DNA of 64,000 nucleotides. Source: CAZJYI01 sp964550025 (GTDB taxonomy: Bacteria; Verrucomicrobiota; Kiritimatiellia; UBA8416; CAYOBW01). A program made the position numbers and the translations under genes. Of this stretch, positions 18,004 to 28,275 are shown one piece after another (within the stretch, counting starts at the first letter, position 1; every line of letters starts with the position of its first letter). The notes under the pieces were generated by a model that was given only the letters and a program-made list of their open reading frames with translations, did no database searches and had not been told where the DNA came from. The stretch lies in NCBI GenBank assembly GCA_964550025.1, contig CAZJYI010000035.1, positions 16,084 through 80,083 of the forward strand, read 5' to 3'.

Positions 18004-20187
18004 ATGAAGAAGACAACGAACATGGGTATCGTGGGAGTACTCTCGGGTTTTGTGGTTTTGGGTGTCATGGCGAGGGCCGAGGGGGAGTGGGATGTCCCCG
18101 CAGACAAGTCGAAGTTTCACATCTTCATCTTTGCCGGACAATCCAACATGGCTGGTGGCTTCAACGGCAGCCACCTGTACGATGACGAAGGCAACTATGA
18201 TCCGCTGACCAAGCCTGTTCCGCGCGTGCTGCAGTACAAACGCGGAGGCTGGGTGCCGGCAGCACACCCCACCACCAAACACGTCAAAACAAGTTTCTCG
18301 ATACCCCTGCCATTTGCACAGAAGTACCTCGAGGAAATCAATGATCCCGATGTGCGGGTCGGTATCTTTGTCACGGCCTTTGGCGGAAAAGCGATCAACT
18401 TCTTCGTGAAGGGTGGCACCATGCACCCCGCCGGGACGGCTCAACTCCCTGAGCACGGGACAGTCAAGGGCTTCATCTGGCATCAGGGCGAATCGGACAA
18501 CCGACTGGAAGAGCGCGAAGCCTATGCCCAGAAACTGCACGGCCTGGTTCGGGACGTGCGCGGGTATGTGGGCGATCCGAACCTGCCGTTTGTGACCGGC
18601 GCGTTCAATCCCATGTGGTCGTTCTCCAATCCCTATAGCATTCCCCCTGGGCCGCCGGCCGATCCGGAAGCCAGGGATCTTCGTGGTTCCTATGAGGCGC
18701 AAATCACGACGGGCAATGTCCTGGCTCATATTGACGTGCTCAACAAGGCGGCGCATGTTCACTCTACAGGTGCCAGCCACCTGGTGGGGCACAAGCGGAA
18801 GCTGGTCGATGAGAACGGCAAGCTGACCGGAGAAATCCAGGGAATCAGGACCGACAACACGCACTTCAATCGTTCAGGCTACACAACCCTGGCGCATCGC
18901 TACGCGGAGCTGATACTCGACCGTCCTGCTTTCAAAGCTGATCCCGTGATGATCGTCGCGGTTCCCGGCCGGCCGTTCACCTTCGATTTGAACAGGGCGG
19001 CCTGTGACATCTCCAAGAACAAACTCAGCTTCGCTGCGGAGGACCTTCCAGAGTGGCTGAAACTGAACCGTGATGGAGTTCTCACCGGCGCCGCGCCGTC
19101 GGAGGGCGAAACCGTGTTTCTCATTACGGTTACGGACAGGGGCGGTCATGTGAACCGCAGCAACTTCCGTGTTGTTGCCGGGCCGGCTGGTGCGCCCACC
19201 TTTAAGTCCGATGCCTATTCACGCAAGGCCGCCGTTCCCTGTCAGCCGTACGAAGAGCGCGTATACTACCACTTCCGAAAACCGGAGTCTTCTGACTTGT
19301 TCGAACCGAACAATGAGACGGTGGTGTTTTCAAAGGTAGACGGCCCCGACTGGATTCGGGTGCATGCAGACGGCACGTTCTCAGGTACACCGACCGCGAT
19401 CGACGCCGGGCAGACGCAAAGCCTGACCGTCAAGGCTGCCGATGTCGATGGTGAGGACACGGCGATCTACACCATCCCCGTGCTCGAGAAGGGGTATGTC
19501 TGGCATGACAGCTTCAAATACCAGCCCGGCGTTCCGTGGGTCGCCGTGGGAGACAGGTTGAGCTTCGACAAGAGCATGCCCAGGGATACCTGGTATGTTC
19601 GGACCGGGCACTTCCCATTCACCTACACCACCCCCTACTCCTGCTATGATGTGGCGGGTGTTCTCGGCGCGAACGCATACAAGTTCGGAAGAGGGACTCT
19701 GCGCGGCATGGCCTTCGTCCTCGACGGCAGACGCTTTGGCGGGAAGGCCGGGAGAGTCCGATTCTCCATTGATCTGTCTGACGTTGTCAAACCGGAACCG
19801 ACAGGCCGGGCCAGAAACATCCGGAACAGACGCGCCAAGAAGAGGGAGCAAATGAAAGCCGCCGGTCTCATCGAGGAAGGGAAGAGGCACTTCTTTGTTT
19901 CCCTGTACCGGTGCGTGCTGGGCGACGCGGATGGAGACGCGGTTGAGGTCGTGCTGGGGGACGACAAACTGCGCGGCAGGAACGCTGAAGTCAGCTCCAG
20001 CGGCGATGCGCAGCTCACGCCGCTTATCGCCCGGGACTACAGGCCCTCGGATCAAGGCGTCCAGACGTTGGAGTTTGACTATGACGGCAAGGGCGACATC
20101 CTCCTGACGCTATCTGCAGTGAATGAGAAGCAGGACGCCGGGGGAAGCAGGAACTTCAGGAATCTGAGTTTTCGGTTGATTGAGTGA
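18004..20187 (+). CDS. SGNH/SASA-type carbohydrate esterase with Ig-like domains, secreted
   Basis: The start at 18004 follows a GAGG ribosome site. The 727-residue protein has a signal peptide (ending near VMARAEGE) and a sialate O-acetylesterase/DUF303-type domain with FAGQSNMAGG (catalytic Ser47), WHQGESDN and the distal His287 in THFNRSGY. Two cadherin/He_PIG-like Ig domains follow (PEWLKLNRDGVLTG and PDWIRVHADGTFSGTP), then a C-terminal beta domain. Members remove O-acetyl groups from sugars such as sialic acid or xylan; here an acetylated sulfated glycan is likely from the flanking GH95 and sulfatase. The Ig domains probably help binding. Confidence 0.82.
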   Translation: MKKTTNMGIVGVLSGFVVLGVMARAEGEWDVPADKSKFHIFIFAGQSNMAGGFNGSHLYDDEGNYDPLTKPVPRVLQYKRGGWVPAAHPTTKHVKTSFSIPLPFAQKYLEEINDPDVRVGIFVTAFGGKAINFFVKGGTMHPAGTAQLPEHGTVKGFIWHQGESDNRLEEREAYAQKLHGLVRDVRGYVGDPNLPFVTGAFNPMWSFSNPYSIPPGPPADPEARDLRGSYEAQITTGNVLAHIDVLNKAAHVHSTGASHLVGHKRKLVDENGKLTGEIQGIRTDNTHFNRSGYTTLAHRYAELILDRPAFKADPVMIVAVPGRPFTFDLNRAACDISKNKLSFAAEDLPEWLKLNRDGVLTGAAPSEGETVFLITVTDRGGHVNRSNFRVVAGPAGAPTFKSDAYSRKAAVPCQPYEERVYYHFRKPESSDLFEPNNETVVFSKVDGPDWIRVHADGTFSGTPTAIDAGQTQSLTVKAADVDGEDTAIYTIPVLEKGYVWHDSFKYQPGVPWVAVGDRLSFDKSMPRDTWYVRTGHFPFTYTTPYSCYDVAGVLGANAYKFGRGTLRGMAFVLDGRRFGGKAGRVRFSIDLSDVVKPEPTGRARNIRNRRAKKREQMKAAGLIEEGKRHFFVSLYRCVLGDADGDAVEVVLGDDKLRGRNAEVSSSGDAQLTPLIARDYRPSDQGVQTLEFDYDGKGDILLTLSAVNEKQDAGGSRNFRNLSFRLIE

Positions 20188-20253
20188 GAGGACTGGTTGG
20201 GGCAAACGCTACTGCGAATCGCATGAGAAACTGGTCAGTGGAGACCTTCTGCA

Positions 20254-21699
20254 ATGAACCACACGAAGAATTACCGGATCATCCCCTTCGCGGCCGGCGC
20301 TCTGCTTGCTTGCGCCGTGGCACGGTCCGAGGAGGGGTCCGCGCCCTGCAAACCCAGCATTATCTACATCATGGCCGATGACCTCGGCTATGGGGATTTG
20401 AGCTGCTGCGGGGCGACACTGTTCAAGACGCCAAACATCGACTCGTTGGCGACAGAGGGCATGCGCTTCACGGATGCGCATTCGCCGCACTCCGTCTGCA
20501 CACCGACGCGGTACGCCGTCCTGACCGGTCGCTATGCCTGGCGCGGCCGCTTGAAGAGCAAGGTGCTTTGGAGTGGATATGAGCCGTTACTGGTCGAAAA
20601 GGGACGCAAGACCATCGGCCACATGATGAAGGAACTCGGTTATCACACTGCCCAGATCGGCAAATGGCACCTCGGATGGGGGGATGATGGGGGCAGGACT
20701 GATTTCACCGCCGATGTGTTGCCGCGTGGCCCGCGCGAGTTGGGGTTCGACTACAGTTTCGTCACCGCATCCTGCAAGAACATGTACCCGTACGTGCTCG
20801 TCGAGAACCGCAGGGCAGTGAGCACGATGCGCCTCGATCCCAAGCCCGCAACCGACTTCGAGAAGAGGCACTGTCACGGTCCGCGCCTTGTTGCCGATGA
20901 CTGGAACACGGCGTTCGTTGACCAGGCCTATACCGACAAGACCATCAGCTTCCTCCGCAAGCACAAGGCGGAGCATCCGGGACGCCCCTTCTACATCCAC
21001 CTCACCTATGAAGCGCCGCACAAGCCGCATGACGTGCCCAAACGCTTCGCGGGCGCATCCGGCGTCAGTCAGCATTGCGACCAGATACTCTACCTGGATG
21101 AGCAGGTTGGCCGGGTGCTCGACACGGTTGACGAGCTGGGCTACAGGGCGACCACACTTATCCTCTTTACCAGCGACAACGGGGCCGAACCGGATGGCGA
21201 GGGCAGGAAACGCGGGCATCTGACCAATGGCGAGCTGCGCGGCCAGAAACGCTCTCTCTACGAGGGAGGACACCGTGTTCCACTCCTGGCTCGCTGGCCC
21301 GGAAGGATTGAGGCCGGTTCGACCTGCGGTTCGCTTGTCTGCCTGACGGACATGATGGCGACCTTTGCCGCGATCACCGGTTACCGGCTGACCGGCGGCA
21401 TGGGTGAAGACAGTTTCAACGCCTGGCCCGCGTTCCTCGGGGGCGACGAGCCCATCAGGACGTCCATCATCCACCAGGACATCTCCGGCACGCTCGGAAT
21501 ACGGGACGGGAAGTGGAAACTGATCCAGGCAGCTCGCAAGACAAAGATCGATGACGGCAAGAGGTTCGCCGTTTTCGACATGGAGAAGGATTGGCGCGAA
21601 ACCACCAACCGGCACGACACAGAAGCGCATGTGGCGTCTGGGCTCAAGGCGTTGCTGACGAGGCAGAAGCAGGACGGTCGAACCGCTTTAGCAGAGTAA
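20254..21699 (+). CDS. Type I (S1) sulfatase, secreted
   Basis: 481 residues with a signal peptide (PFAAGALLACAVARS). The N-terminal metal site reads IIYIMADDLGYGD. The maturation motif is CTPTRYAVLTGR with Cys82 as the residue converted to formylglycine (Cys-type, C-x-P-x-R). Further active-site signatures are IGKWHLGW (K137, H139) and LFTSDNGAE. It hydrolyses a sulfate ester, most likely on the glycan attacked by the neighbouring GH95 and esterase. A formylglycine-generating maturase must come from elsewhere, since none is in the window. It is the last gene of the unit, convergent with the XylR-type regulator 44 bp away. Confidence 0.92.
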   Translation: MNHTKNYRIIPFAAGALLACAVARSEEGSAPCKPSIIYIMADDLGYGDLSCCGATLFKTPNIDSLATEGMRFTDAHSPHSVCTPTRYAVLTGRYAWRGRLKSKVLWSGYEPLLVEKGRKTIGHMMKELGYHTAQIGKWHLGWGDDGGRTDFTADVLPRGPRELGFDYSFVTASCKNMYPYVLVENRRAVSTMRLDPKPATDFEKRHCHGPRLVADDWNTAFVDQAYTDKTISFLRKHKAEHPGRPFYIHLTYEAPHKPHDVPKRFAGASGVSQHCDQILYLDEQVGRVLDTVDELGYRATTLILFTSDNGAEPDGEGRKRGHLTNGELRGQKRSLYEGGHRVPLLARWPGRIEAGSTCGSLVCLTDMMATFAAITGYRLTGGMGEDSFNAWPAFLGGDEPIRTSIIHQDISGTLGIRDGKWKLIQAARKTKIDDGKRFAVFDMEKDWRETTNRHDTEAHVASGLKALLTRQKQDGRTALAE

Positions 21700-21743
21700 T
21701 GGGCTCATTCCTTCGGGCTTGCGCATGCTGTTGAGGGCCGCGG

Positions 21744-22889
21744 TCAGGCCTCTTCTTCCCCCGCCCGGCTCTGCCGGTAGGCGGCCGGACTGATGCGTAG
21801 CCGGCGTTTGAAGGCGCGGTGGAAGGCGACTCTATTGGTATAGCCGCACTCAGCGGCGATTGAGGAAACCTTGAGGTCCGTCTGCGCCAGCAGCCGTCGG
21901 GCCTTTCTCAGCCGCAGCCTTTCCAGCAGTTCTCCGGGCCGGTCACCGACATACCGTTTGAACAGGTAGTAGAGCCGTCTACGCGAAAGCCCCACCGCAT
22001 GGGCGACGTCATCGACCGAGATTGGAGCATGGAAGTGGTCCAGTATATAGCGCGCCGCACGGGCGGCGGTGGGATCTTCTACGGCAAGTGTCTCCGTGCT
22101 TCGGCGTTCTTTGATGCCCTTCGGCTGCAGCAGCACCGGGCCGTCGGGAGCCGGGCGGCCTTGCATCAGGCCATGGAGTACACGTGCTGCTTCGTATCCC
22201 ATTTCCGCCGCATCAATCACGATGCTCGAGAGCGGAACGGGTGAGGCCTCACAGGCCAGGTGGAAATCGCCGATTCCCAGGATGGCGATATCTTCGGGAA
22301 CCCGCAAGCCGGCGAACTTGCACGCCTCGACGGCACCGATCGCGATATGGTCGCCGTTGGAGAAGACCGCGAGAGGTTTGGGCAACTGCTTCAGTTGCTC
22401 CACAAGTCGCCGCCGACGCCCTTCCCAGGTGCTTTGCTTGCCGCGGCGGCCGGCCGGCAGACCAATCCGGAAGTCTTCGGCGCCGCCGCTCTTCACGCGC
22501 GTGGCGAAACCGAGATGCCGTTCCTGGGCCACGGGATCTCGAGTCTCGGAGTAGAAAACGGCCCGCTTGAAACCCCGCTCGAGGAAGTAGTCGGCAGCCA
22601 GGACTCCGATGGCGTGGTCATCGAGATGAACGTGCGCGGATGCGAACCCGGGGACGATGTACGACATGTCTACGACGGGAACGCCGAGGGATCTGCAGAA
22701 GCGGCCGGTTTCCGCATGGACCGCCGCCGTGATACAACCGTCCCCACGCCAACCCCACGGTAACTCACGAATGAGGTACGACTCGAGCGAAACATGCCAG
22801 CCCGCCGCCAGGGCGAAACGCATGATGCCTTCCAGCATGCGTTCATCCTGCCATTCCGTTGCGATCAGGACTGAGAGCTGCTTGTTCAT
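21744..22889 (-). CDS. XylR-type AraC-family transcriptional regulator
   Basis: 381 residues. The first 270 form a LacI/periplasmic-binding-like sensor (MNKQLSVLIATEWQDER ... AIAIGAVEACK region; GVPVVDMSY, FSNGDHIAIGAVEA, DIAILGIGDF). The last 100 form an AraC double helix-turn-helix (ISVDDVAHAVGLSRRRLYYL and VSSIAAECGYTNRVAFHRAF). Such proteins bind a sugar through the sensor part and activate nearby catabolic genes. It is divergent from the 1711-aa surface protein, with a 154-bp spacer containing GTTAC repeats. Its first 17 codons and control region are duplicated at 11438-11690. Confidence 0.92.
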   Translation of the reverse strand: MNKQLSVLIATEWQDERMLEGIMRFALAAGWHVSLESYLIRELPWGWRGDGCITAAVHAETGRFCRSLGVPVVDMSYIVPGFASAHVHLDDHAIGVLAADYFLERGFKRAVFYSETRDPVAQERHLGFATRVKSGGAEDFRIGLPAGRRGKQSTWEGRRRRLVEQLKQLPKPLAVFSNGDHIAIGAVEACKFAGLRVPEDIAILGIGDFHLACEASPVPLSSIVIDAAEMGYEAARVLHGLMQGRPAPDGPVLLQPKGIKERRSTETLAVEDPTAARAARYILDHFHAPISVDDVAHAVGLSRRRLYYLFKRYVGDRPGELLERLRLRKARRLLAQTDLKVSSIAAECGYTNRVAFHRAFKRRLRISPAAYRQSRAGEEEA

Positions 22890-22908
22890 GTTCCCCGGTG
22901 TACAAAAA

Positions 22909-23005
22909 GTTACTCCATGTGCGCAATCAGTTACTGTGTATGACTCGCGCGGTAAGCCTGGAAATGGGATGATTCGGGCGAGTTATGAGTTGAACCGTTG
23001 CGCAA
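22909..23005. promoter_or_regulatory. Conserved control region with GTTAC direct repeats (copy 2)
   Basis: GTTAC at 22909-22913 and 22930-22934 (21 bp apart) and the palindrome TTGCGCAA at 22998-23005 lie between the divergent regulator and surface-protein genes. All three elements are kept in the copy at 11508-11606 even where surrounding bases differ, which argues for function. The likely ligand is the XylR-type regulator starting at 22889. Confidence 0.55.
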
Positions 23006-23043
23006 ACTGCCGGAGCCAGGGAACAAGCCGAGGAGAACTGGTG

Positions 23044-26000
23044 ATGACGAAGTACGGAACGTGCAGGGCGTGGGATGCGTTGGGAATTGTGGGCAGGATT
23101 GTGGCGGTTGGCATGTTGGCGGTTACGGCATTGATGGTGATAGTGCCCGGGGCAAATGCCGCATCCGTTACCGTCGGGTACGACAACGTGTTTCGTATTA
23201 TCGGTGGCAACGATACCCACAATGACGATCCTGACGACGATTCTTTCTCGGTCTTCGGCAATGGAGATCAAAGGTCGTTCTGCTATACAGCGAACGTGAC
23301 GTTCTCGAACGCTCTGGCAGCGGTGCTGGGGGCTTTGGGCCCGAATGAGAAATACCGGATCAACAGCGCCACATTGTACGCCGGAACCGCCGCCGACAAT
23401 TTCGCTGTCGCTTGTCCGGCCTACAAGGTGGTCAATCCGGACTATGATCCCACCGATGCCACCTGGCCTTACGCCGACGGGGATCCCGACGTCGCCTGGA
23501 ACACGGCCGGTTGCGACAACAGCACCACGGATTACGATGGCACCGCGGTTGCCGTTGGAGTGGTCAACGGAGATACGACGGAGTGGCGGAACCTGGAGTC
23601 CCTGGTGCAGGCCTGGATAGACGGAACCGAAACGAATCGCGGCCTCTTCTTCTTCGGCAACTTCGGCGGTGGCCATGCACCCCGCACTTGGCCTAGCAAA
23701 GGAAACATCCATTGGACGCTGGACGCGGAGATTCCACCGGCGTTACAACTGGCCAACTCCAGTGTATCGGGCATCAGCGCGACCGATGCTACGGCCTCTG
23801 CCGAACTGACGTCGCCGCTCGGAACGGTGAGCTCGGCGCAGGTGTGGCTGGTGTGGTCGGATGTCGCGGACCAGGGCACTTCGCTTTCGAACTGGCCCAA
23901 CACCAACGCCCCGGCTGCCTACGTGACCACCGGCACCACGGCGAATGTCACCTTTGGCGGCGGACTGACTGGCAGCACCACCTACCACTATCGTCTGTTC
24001 GCGACAAACGCGACCGACGGCGCAGGCGCCTGGTCAAGCGCCGACAGTTTTATGACGGCGCTGGATACCAGCGGGTTCCTGAAGAAGATGAAGATCACCT
24101 TCAGCGGCTACAGCGAGACCGAAACGCTGACGAACTTCCCAGCGCTGGTCGTGTTTTCGAACGGCGTCGGCAGCGGATTCGCCTACAGCCAGTTCGCGTC
24201 CGTCGACGGCTATGACCTGCGCTTTACCGATGAGGATGAAACAACCGAACTCAACTACGAGACCGAGGAATGGAATGTCGGCGGGGTGTCCTATGTCTGG
24301 GTGCAGGTGCCGGCGCTGACCAACAGCGGCCATATCTGGGCGTACTGGGATAATCCATCTCTGGCCGCCGGCCCGGCTGTCTACACCACCAACGGCGCGG
24401 TGTGGTCGCAGAACTACTCCGGCGTATGGCATATGACCGAGACGGACGCTGTGGACTCCACAACCAATGCCAATAACGGGACAGCAGGCGGTAGTGTTGG
24501 GCCGAGCGTGCAGACGGCCGGCGCGATATCCGACGCGATATCGTTCCCTGGTTCCACCGCAACAATAGGCGGGCAGGCATACATAGACCTGGATGGCTCC
24601 GGCTCGCTGAAGATGGGTAATACCTTCACGTTCAGCGCCTGGACGAAATGGACGGCTGGGAATGACGACAAGTGGGGCAGGATCGTTTCCAAGAAGACAG
24701 CGCACAACTCGAATCGCGGTTGGGGCATAACCCATAGTAACAACGATGATGATGCTCTCGATGTTGCCGGGTCGGGCGCTCATACTACTCTTCAAAACGC
24801 CGTCGATAGCTGGAATGCCGCGAACTGGGAATATGTGACAGCAGTATACAACGGTGCAACAGCATCGATCTATATAAACGGCGCCTTTGTGGGGAATGTC
24901 GGCGTTACTTCGGTAGTAGACGATGATGAACCTCTAGTTATCGGAAACAACGCGGTGCATGGCGAATGGAACTGGTCTGGGGATATTGACGAAGTACGCT
25001 GTTCCGATGCGCTGCGCTCCGCCAACTGGATCATGGCCTGCTACTCGAACCAGGTACGGGGCTCCACGTTCGCCGGGTACGGCGTCGTGGAGGACCTTAC
25101 GCCTGCCACCGGTCCGCTTGCGCTATTGAATGTCGGCGTCTCCAACGCCACGATCGCGGTGAACGATGCCACGGTGTATGCCGGCCTGACCTCACCGGAT
25201 AAGTCACTGAGCTCGGCGGACATCTACGTGGCCTGGAACGCTACGGCGGACCAGGGCACGAACGCGCTCTCGGCCTGGGGCGTCAACACGAACTACTCGG
25301 GCAGTTTCGCGACGGGGACGACGGCCACCGCGAACTTCGGCGGCGCGCTGAGCGAGGAAACCACCTACCACTACCGCCTGTTCGCCACGAACGCATCGGG
25401 CAACGTGGCCTGGTCGAAAGCCGACACCGTCACCACGGCTTCCGGAGATCCGGCGGTTAACACCACGAACGGGGCGACGAGCGTCGAAACCGATGCCGCG
25501 ACGTTGCAGGGCACGCTGACCTCGACGGGTGCGGCTCCGACAACCGTCTATGCCTACTACGGTACGGCGGACGGGGCAAACAACAAGGCGGCCTGGACCG
25601 CGGGCGGCCAGGTCGGCACAAGCTCCGGCGCCATGCCGCAGGGTTTTACCACGAACGTCATCGGTCTTGCGGATTCGACGACCTACTACTACCGGTTCTA
25701 CGCTACGAACATCTATGGCGATGACTGGAGCGCAACGGCGCGGTTCACGACGAAGCTGGACCCCAGCGCGTTCGAGAGGAAGATGAAGATCGTCTTCAGC
25801 GGCTACGATAAGAGCGAAACGCTGACGAACTTCCCCGCGCTGGTGGTGCTGTCGAATAATGTCGCCAACGGGTTCTCGTATAGCGATTTCGAGTCCGACG
25901 ACGGCTACGACCTGCGGTTCGCCGATGCCTCGGAGACGACCGGGCTGAACTACGAGCCTGAGGAATGGAACACCGGCGGGGTTGCCTATGTCTGGGTGCA

Positions 26001-28179
26001 GGTGCCCGAGCTGACCGGCGGCGGCCATATCTGGGCCTACTGGGGCAATGCGTCACTGACGGCCGGCCCGGCCCCCTACACCACCAACGGGGCGACGTGG
26101 AGCGAGGGATATCTGGGCGTCTGGCACCTTAACGAAACCAGTGGCCATCATGCCGATTCGACATCGAACAACTTTGACACCACGACGGAAACCGTCACCA
26201 CGCAGGGGTCGGCGGCAGGTAGAATCTCCGGCGCCGACTACTTTGACAGCTCCGATGACAATGTCGTGGCCCCGTCTGTCGGTCTCAGCGATAAAACCTG
26301 GACCATCTCGGCATGGTTGAATCCCGACTCTCTTACCGCATGGGACGGCATTGTGATTACCGAAGGCGCCGGCGACAGACACGGGATGATGTACGACGAT
26401 CAAAGCAAACTGGGATTCATGATTGAGGGCCAGCCGTACACCTGGAACGGAGGTCCGGGTATATCGGCGGGGCAGTGGCAAATGGTGTCGATGGCTGTTT
26501 CTCCGACCGACGTAAGTGTCTACGTAAACGATGCATCGGCAACAAACAGCAGCTATGCCGTGCCCGTTCCGGATGCGACCACGGACACATGGTTTATGAG
26601 CGATGGCGTCCGCGCAGGCCGCTACATGGGCGGCACGCTCGATGAGGTCCGCATTTCCGATGTTACCCGGTCTGCCAATTGGATCTGGGCCTGCTACTCG
26701 AACCAGGCGGCGGGATCGACGTTCGCCACGTACGGCGTCGTGATGCCGACAGACACGGCGCCTCCCGTTATCTACAACGATGTCGCAACCGACATTGGCG
26801 TAACCACGGCGGTGTTGAATGGATATCTTACCTGGACAGGAATGGCGGAAACGGCGGTTTGGGTGTACTGGGGCACCAATGATGGGGAGAACGTCAAGGG
26901 CGATTGGGACACCTTCGAAGCCTTGGGCGTCTGTACGAACGACGTGCCTCCGGCCCGGAACTACAGCATGCACCGCACCAACCTTGCCGCCGACACCACC
27001 TACTACTACCGTTACTACGCCACCAATGACTACGGCGACGGCTGGGCCGCACCGAGCGAGAGTTTCACGACACGTCGCCCCCGGAACGGATTGGTCAAGT
27101 CGTTCAAGACGTACAGCCTCACCCTGGGCGCCGGCATTCATGCCGTCACGAATCCGCTGGCCGGCGGAGAAGACGTGTCCCAATGCGTGCCGTTTGCGAC
27201 CACGGCGCACGACGGCGGCGGGGCGAGCTCCGTCGGGTCCTACGTGGCGGACATCTACTTTCTCACGTCCCCAAACCGAGTCGTCGTTGAGCGGGCACGG
27301 GGTGAGGGCGCCTTCCATGCATCGGTGGCGGTCGTGGAATTTGCCCCCACCGAAGTAAAAGTGTTGTCCGGAGCGTTTTCGATAGCCGAGAATCCGTCCA
27401 CGGCCACACTGTCTGAACCCGTGGATTTGAACCATGCCGCGGCGGTTGCGTACTACCAGGTGAGTTCGTCGGACAGTGACATCAGGGAAGTTCTTCTGAT
27501 GACCGAGTTGACCTCACCCAGCCAGCTCCGGTTCAGCCGGATGTCCGCCGACGACTCGGCCGCTGGGCACTGGTATGTCTTTGAAGCCGTTGACGACGGA
27601 TTCACTGTTCAGGCCGGGACCGTTCATGTTGATCTGGAACAAACGCAAGCAGGGCTGGCGCTCGATCCCGTGTCAATGGACAAGACCATGATCATCGCAT
27701 CCACGAAACACCCGGGAACCGTTCCGCCGTGGCCGCCACACGGTCCGGACGTGCGGGGGGGCTGTATGACTGCTGAGTTGGCGGACGACAGGACGGTCCT
27801 GGTCAGGAGGAATCATGCTGTCAACAGGAACAAGAGAGACTGCTACGCCAGTATTTTCGCCATCGAGTTTGCCCGGGACGAGCGCGTTCAGCGCGGTTCG
27901 TTTTCGAGCTGGACGGGCACAGGCTCGAAAACCAGCGCGATCGCCCCTGTCGATACAAGTCTAGCCATGGGGTGGAGCCCGTCGATGGCGGGCTTGATGA
28001 TGAACGACAACAGGTATGAGCGTGCGTTCTGTGGATGCCTTCAGCTCGTGACTATCGGCAGCGAGACCGAGGTCGTCGGCACGCGGAAATCGGCTAACGG
28101 CACGGCCTACGGCAGATGGGAGGTGGTCGAATGGGCGGCATTCGAGCGCGACGTGGGGCTGATCCTGATCGTCCGGTAG
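23044..28179 (+). CDS. 1711-aa surface protein: DNRLRE-like, Fn3-like, 2x DUF2341 and 2x LamG
   Basis: The start at 23044 follows GAGGAG and opens a signal peptide (VAVGMLAVTALMVIVPGANA). In order: a DNRLRE-like domain (residues about 40-230), an Fn3-like domain (YHYRLFATNATD), DUF2341 (KKMKITFSGYSETETLTNFP, about 345-440) and a LamG-like lectin fold (about 460-675). Then two Fn3-like domains, a second DUF2341 (about 910-1010), a second LamG (about 1020-1230), another Fn3-like domain, and a 360-residue C-terminal beta-rich region of unknown family. No enzyme motif is seen. It is probably exposed at the cell surface and binds glycan. It opens the unit-2 operon and is probably controlled by the divergent regulator. 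Confidence 0.85.
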   Translation: MTKYGTCRAWDALGIVGRIVAVGMLAVTALMVIVPGANAASVTVGYDNVFRIIGGNDTHNDDPDDDSFSVFGNGDQRSFCYTANVTFSNALAAVLGALGPNEKYRINSATLYAGTAADNFAVACPAYKVVNPDYDPTDATWPYADGDPDVAWNTAGCDNSTTDYDGTAVAVGVVNGDTTEWRNLESLVQAWIDGTETNRGLFFFGNFGGGHAPRTWPSKGNIHWTLDAEIPPALQLANSSVSGISATDATASAELTSPLGTVSSAQVWLVWSDVADQGTSLSNWPNTNAPAAYVTTGTTANVTFGGGLTGSTTYHYRLFATNATDGAGAWSSADSFMTALDTSGFLKKMKITFSGYSETETLTNFPALVVFSNGVGSGFAYSQFASVDGYDLRFTDEDETTELNYETEEWNVGGVSYVWVQVPALTNSGHIWAYWDNPSLAAGPAVYTTNGAVWSQNYSGVWHMTETDAVDSTTNANNGTAGGSVGPSVQTAGAISDAISFPGSTATIGGQAYIDLDGSGSLKMGNTFTFSAWTKWTAGNDDKWGRIVSKKTAHNSNRGWGITHSNNDDDALDVAGSGAHTTLQNAVDSWNAANWEYVTAVYNGATASIYINGAFVGNVGVTSVVDDDEPLVIGNNAVHGEWNWSGDIDEVRCSDALRSANWIMACYSNQVRGSTFAGYGVVEDLTPATGPLALLNVGVSNATIAVNDATVYAGLTSPDKSLSSADIYVAWNATADQGTNALSAWGVNTNYSGSFATGTTATANFGGALSEETTYHYRLFATNASGNVAWSKADTVTTASGDPAVNTTNGATSVETDAATLQGTLTSTGAAPTTVYAYYGTADGANNKAAWTAGGQVGTSSGAMPQGFTTNVIGLADSTTYYYRFYATNIYGDDWSATARFTTKLDPSAFERKMKIVFSGYDKSETLTNFPALVVLSNNVANGFSYSDFESDDGYDLRFADASETTGLNYEPEEWNTGGVAYVWVQVPELTGGGHIWAYWGNASLTAGPAPYTTNGATWSEGYLGVWHLNETSGHHADSTSNNFDTTTETVTTQGSAAGRISGADYFDSSDDNVVAPSVGLSDKTWTISAWLNPDSLTAWDGIVITEGAGDRHGMMYDDQSKLGFMIEGQPYTWNGGPGISAGQWQMVSMAVSPTDVSVYVNDASATNSSYAVPVPDATTDTWFMSDGVRAGRYMGGTLDEVRISDVTRSANWIWACYSNQAAGSTFATYGVVMPTDTAPPVIYNDVATDIGVTTAVLNGYLTWTGMAETAVWVYWGTNDGENVKGDWDTFEALGVCTNDVPPARNYSMHRTNLAADTTYYYRYYATNDYGDGWAAPSESFTTRRPRNGLVKSFKTYSLTLGAGIHAVTNPLAGGEDVSQCVPFATTAHDGGGASSVGSYVADIYFLTSPNRVVVERARGEGAFHASVAVVEFAPTEVKVLSGAFSIAENPSTATLSEPVDLNHAAAVAYYQVSSSDSDIREVLLMTELTSPSQLRFSRMSADDSAAGHWYVFEAVDDGFTVQAGTVHVDLEQTQAGLALDPVSMDKTMIIASTKHPGTVPPWPPHGPDVRGGCMTAELADDRTVLVRRNHAVNRNKRDCYASIFAIEFARDERVQRGSFSSWTGTGSKTSAIAPVDTSLAMGWSPSMAGLMMNDNRYERAFCGCLQLVTIGSETEVVGTRKSANGTAYGRWEVVEWAAFERDVGLILIVR

Positions 28180-28275
28180 TCCGTGGTTGAAATCGTGACG
28201 GCAGCCGAGCCTGGCGTAGTAGTATCTCGAGCTGGTGGCCGGTAGATCACAACCGGACAGAGCAAAGGAGACATA

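Noticed and set aside
23041..23046. GTG at 23041 or further upstream in-frame starts for the 1711-aa surface protein
   Set aside because: Upstream extension overlaps the conserved control region and the divergent regulator gene; the ATG at 23044 begins directly at the signal peptide region with a good ribosome site.
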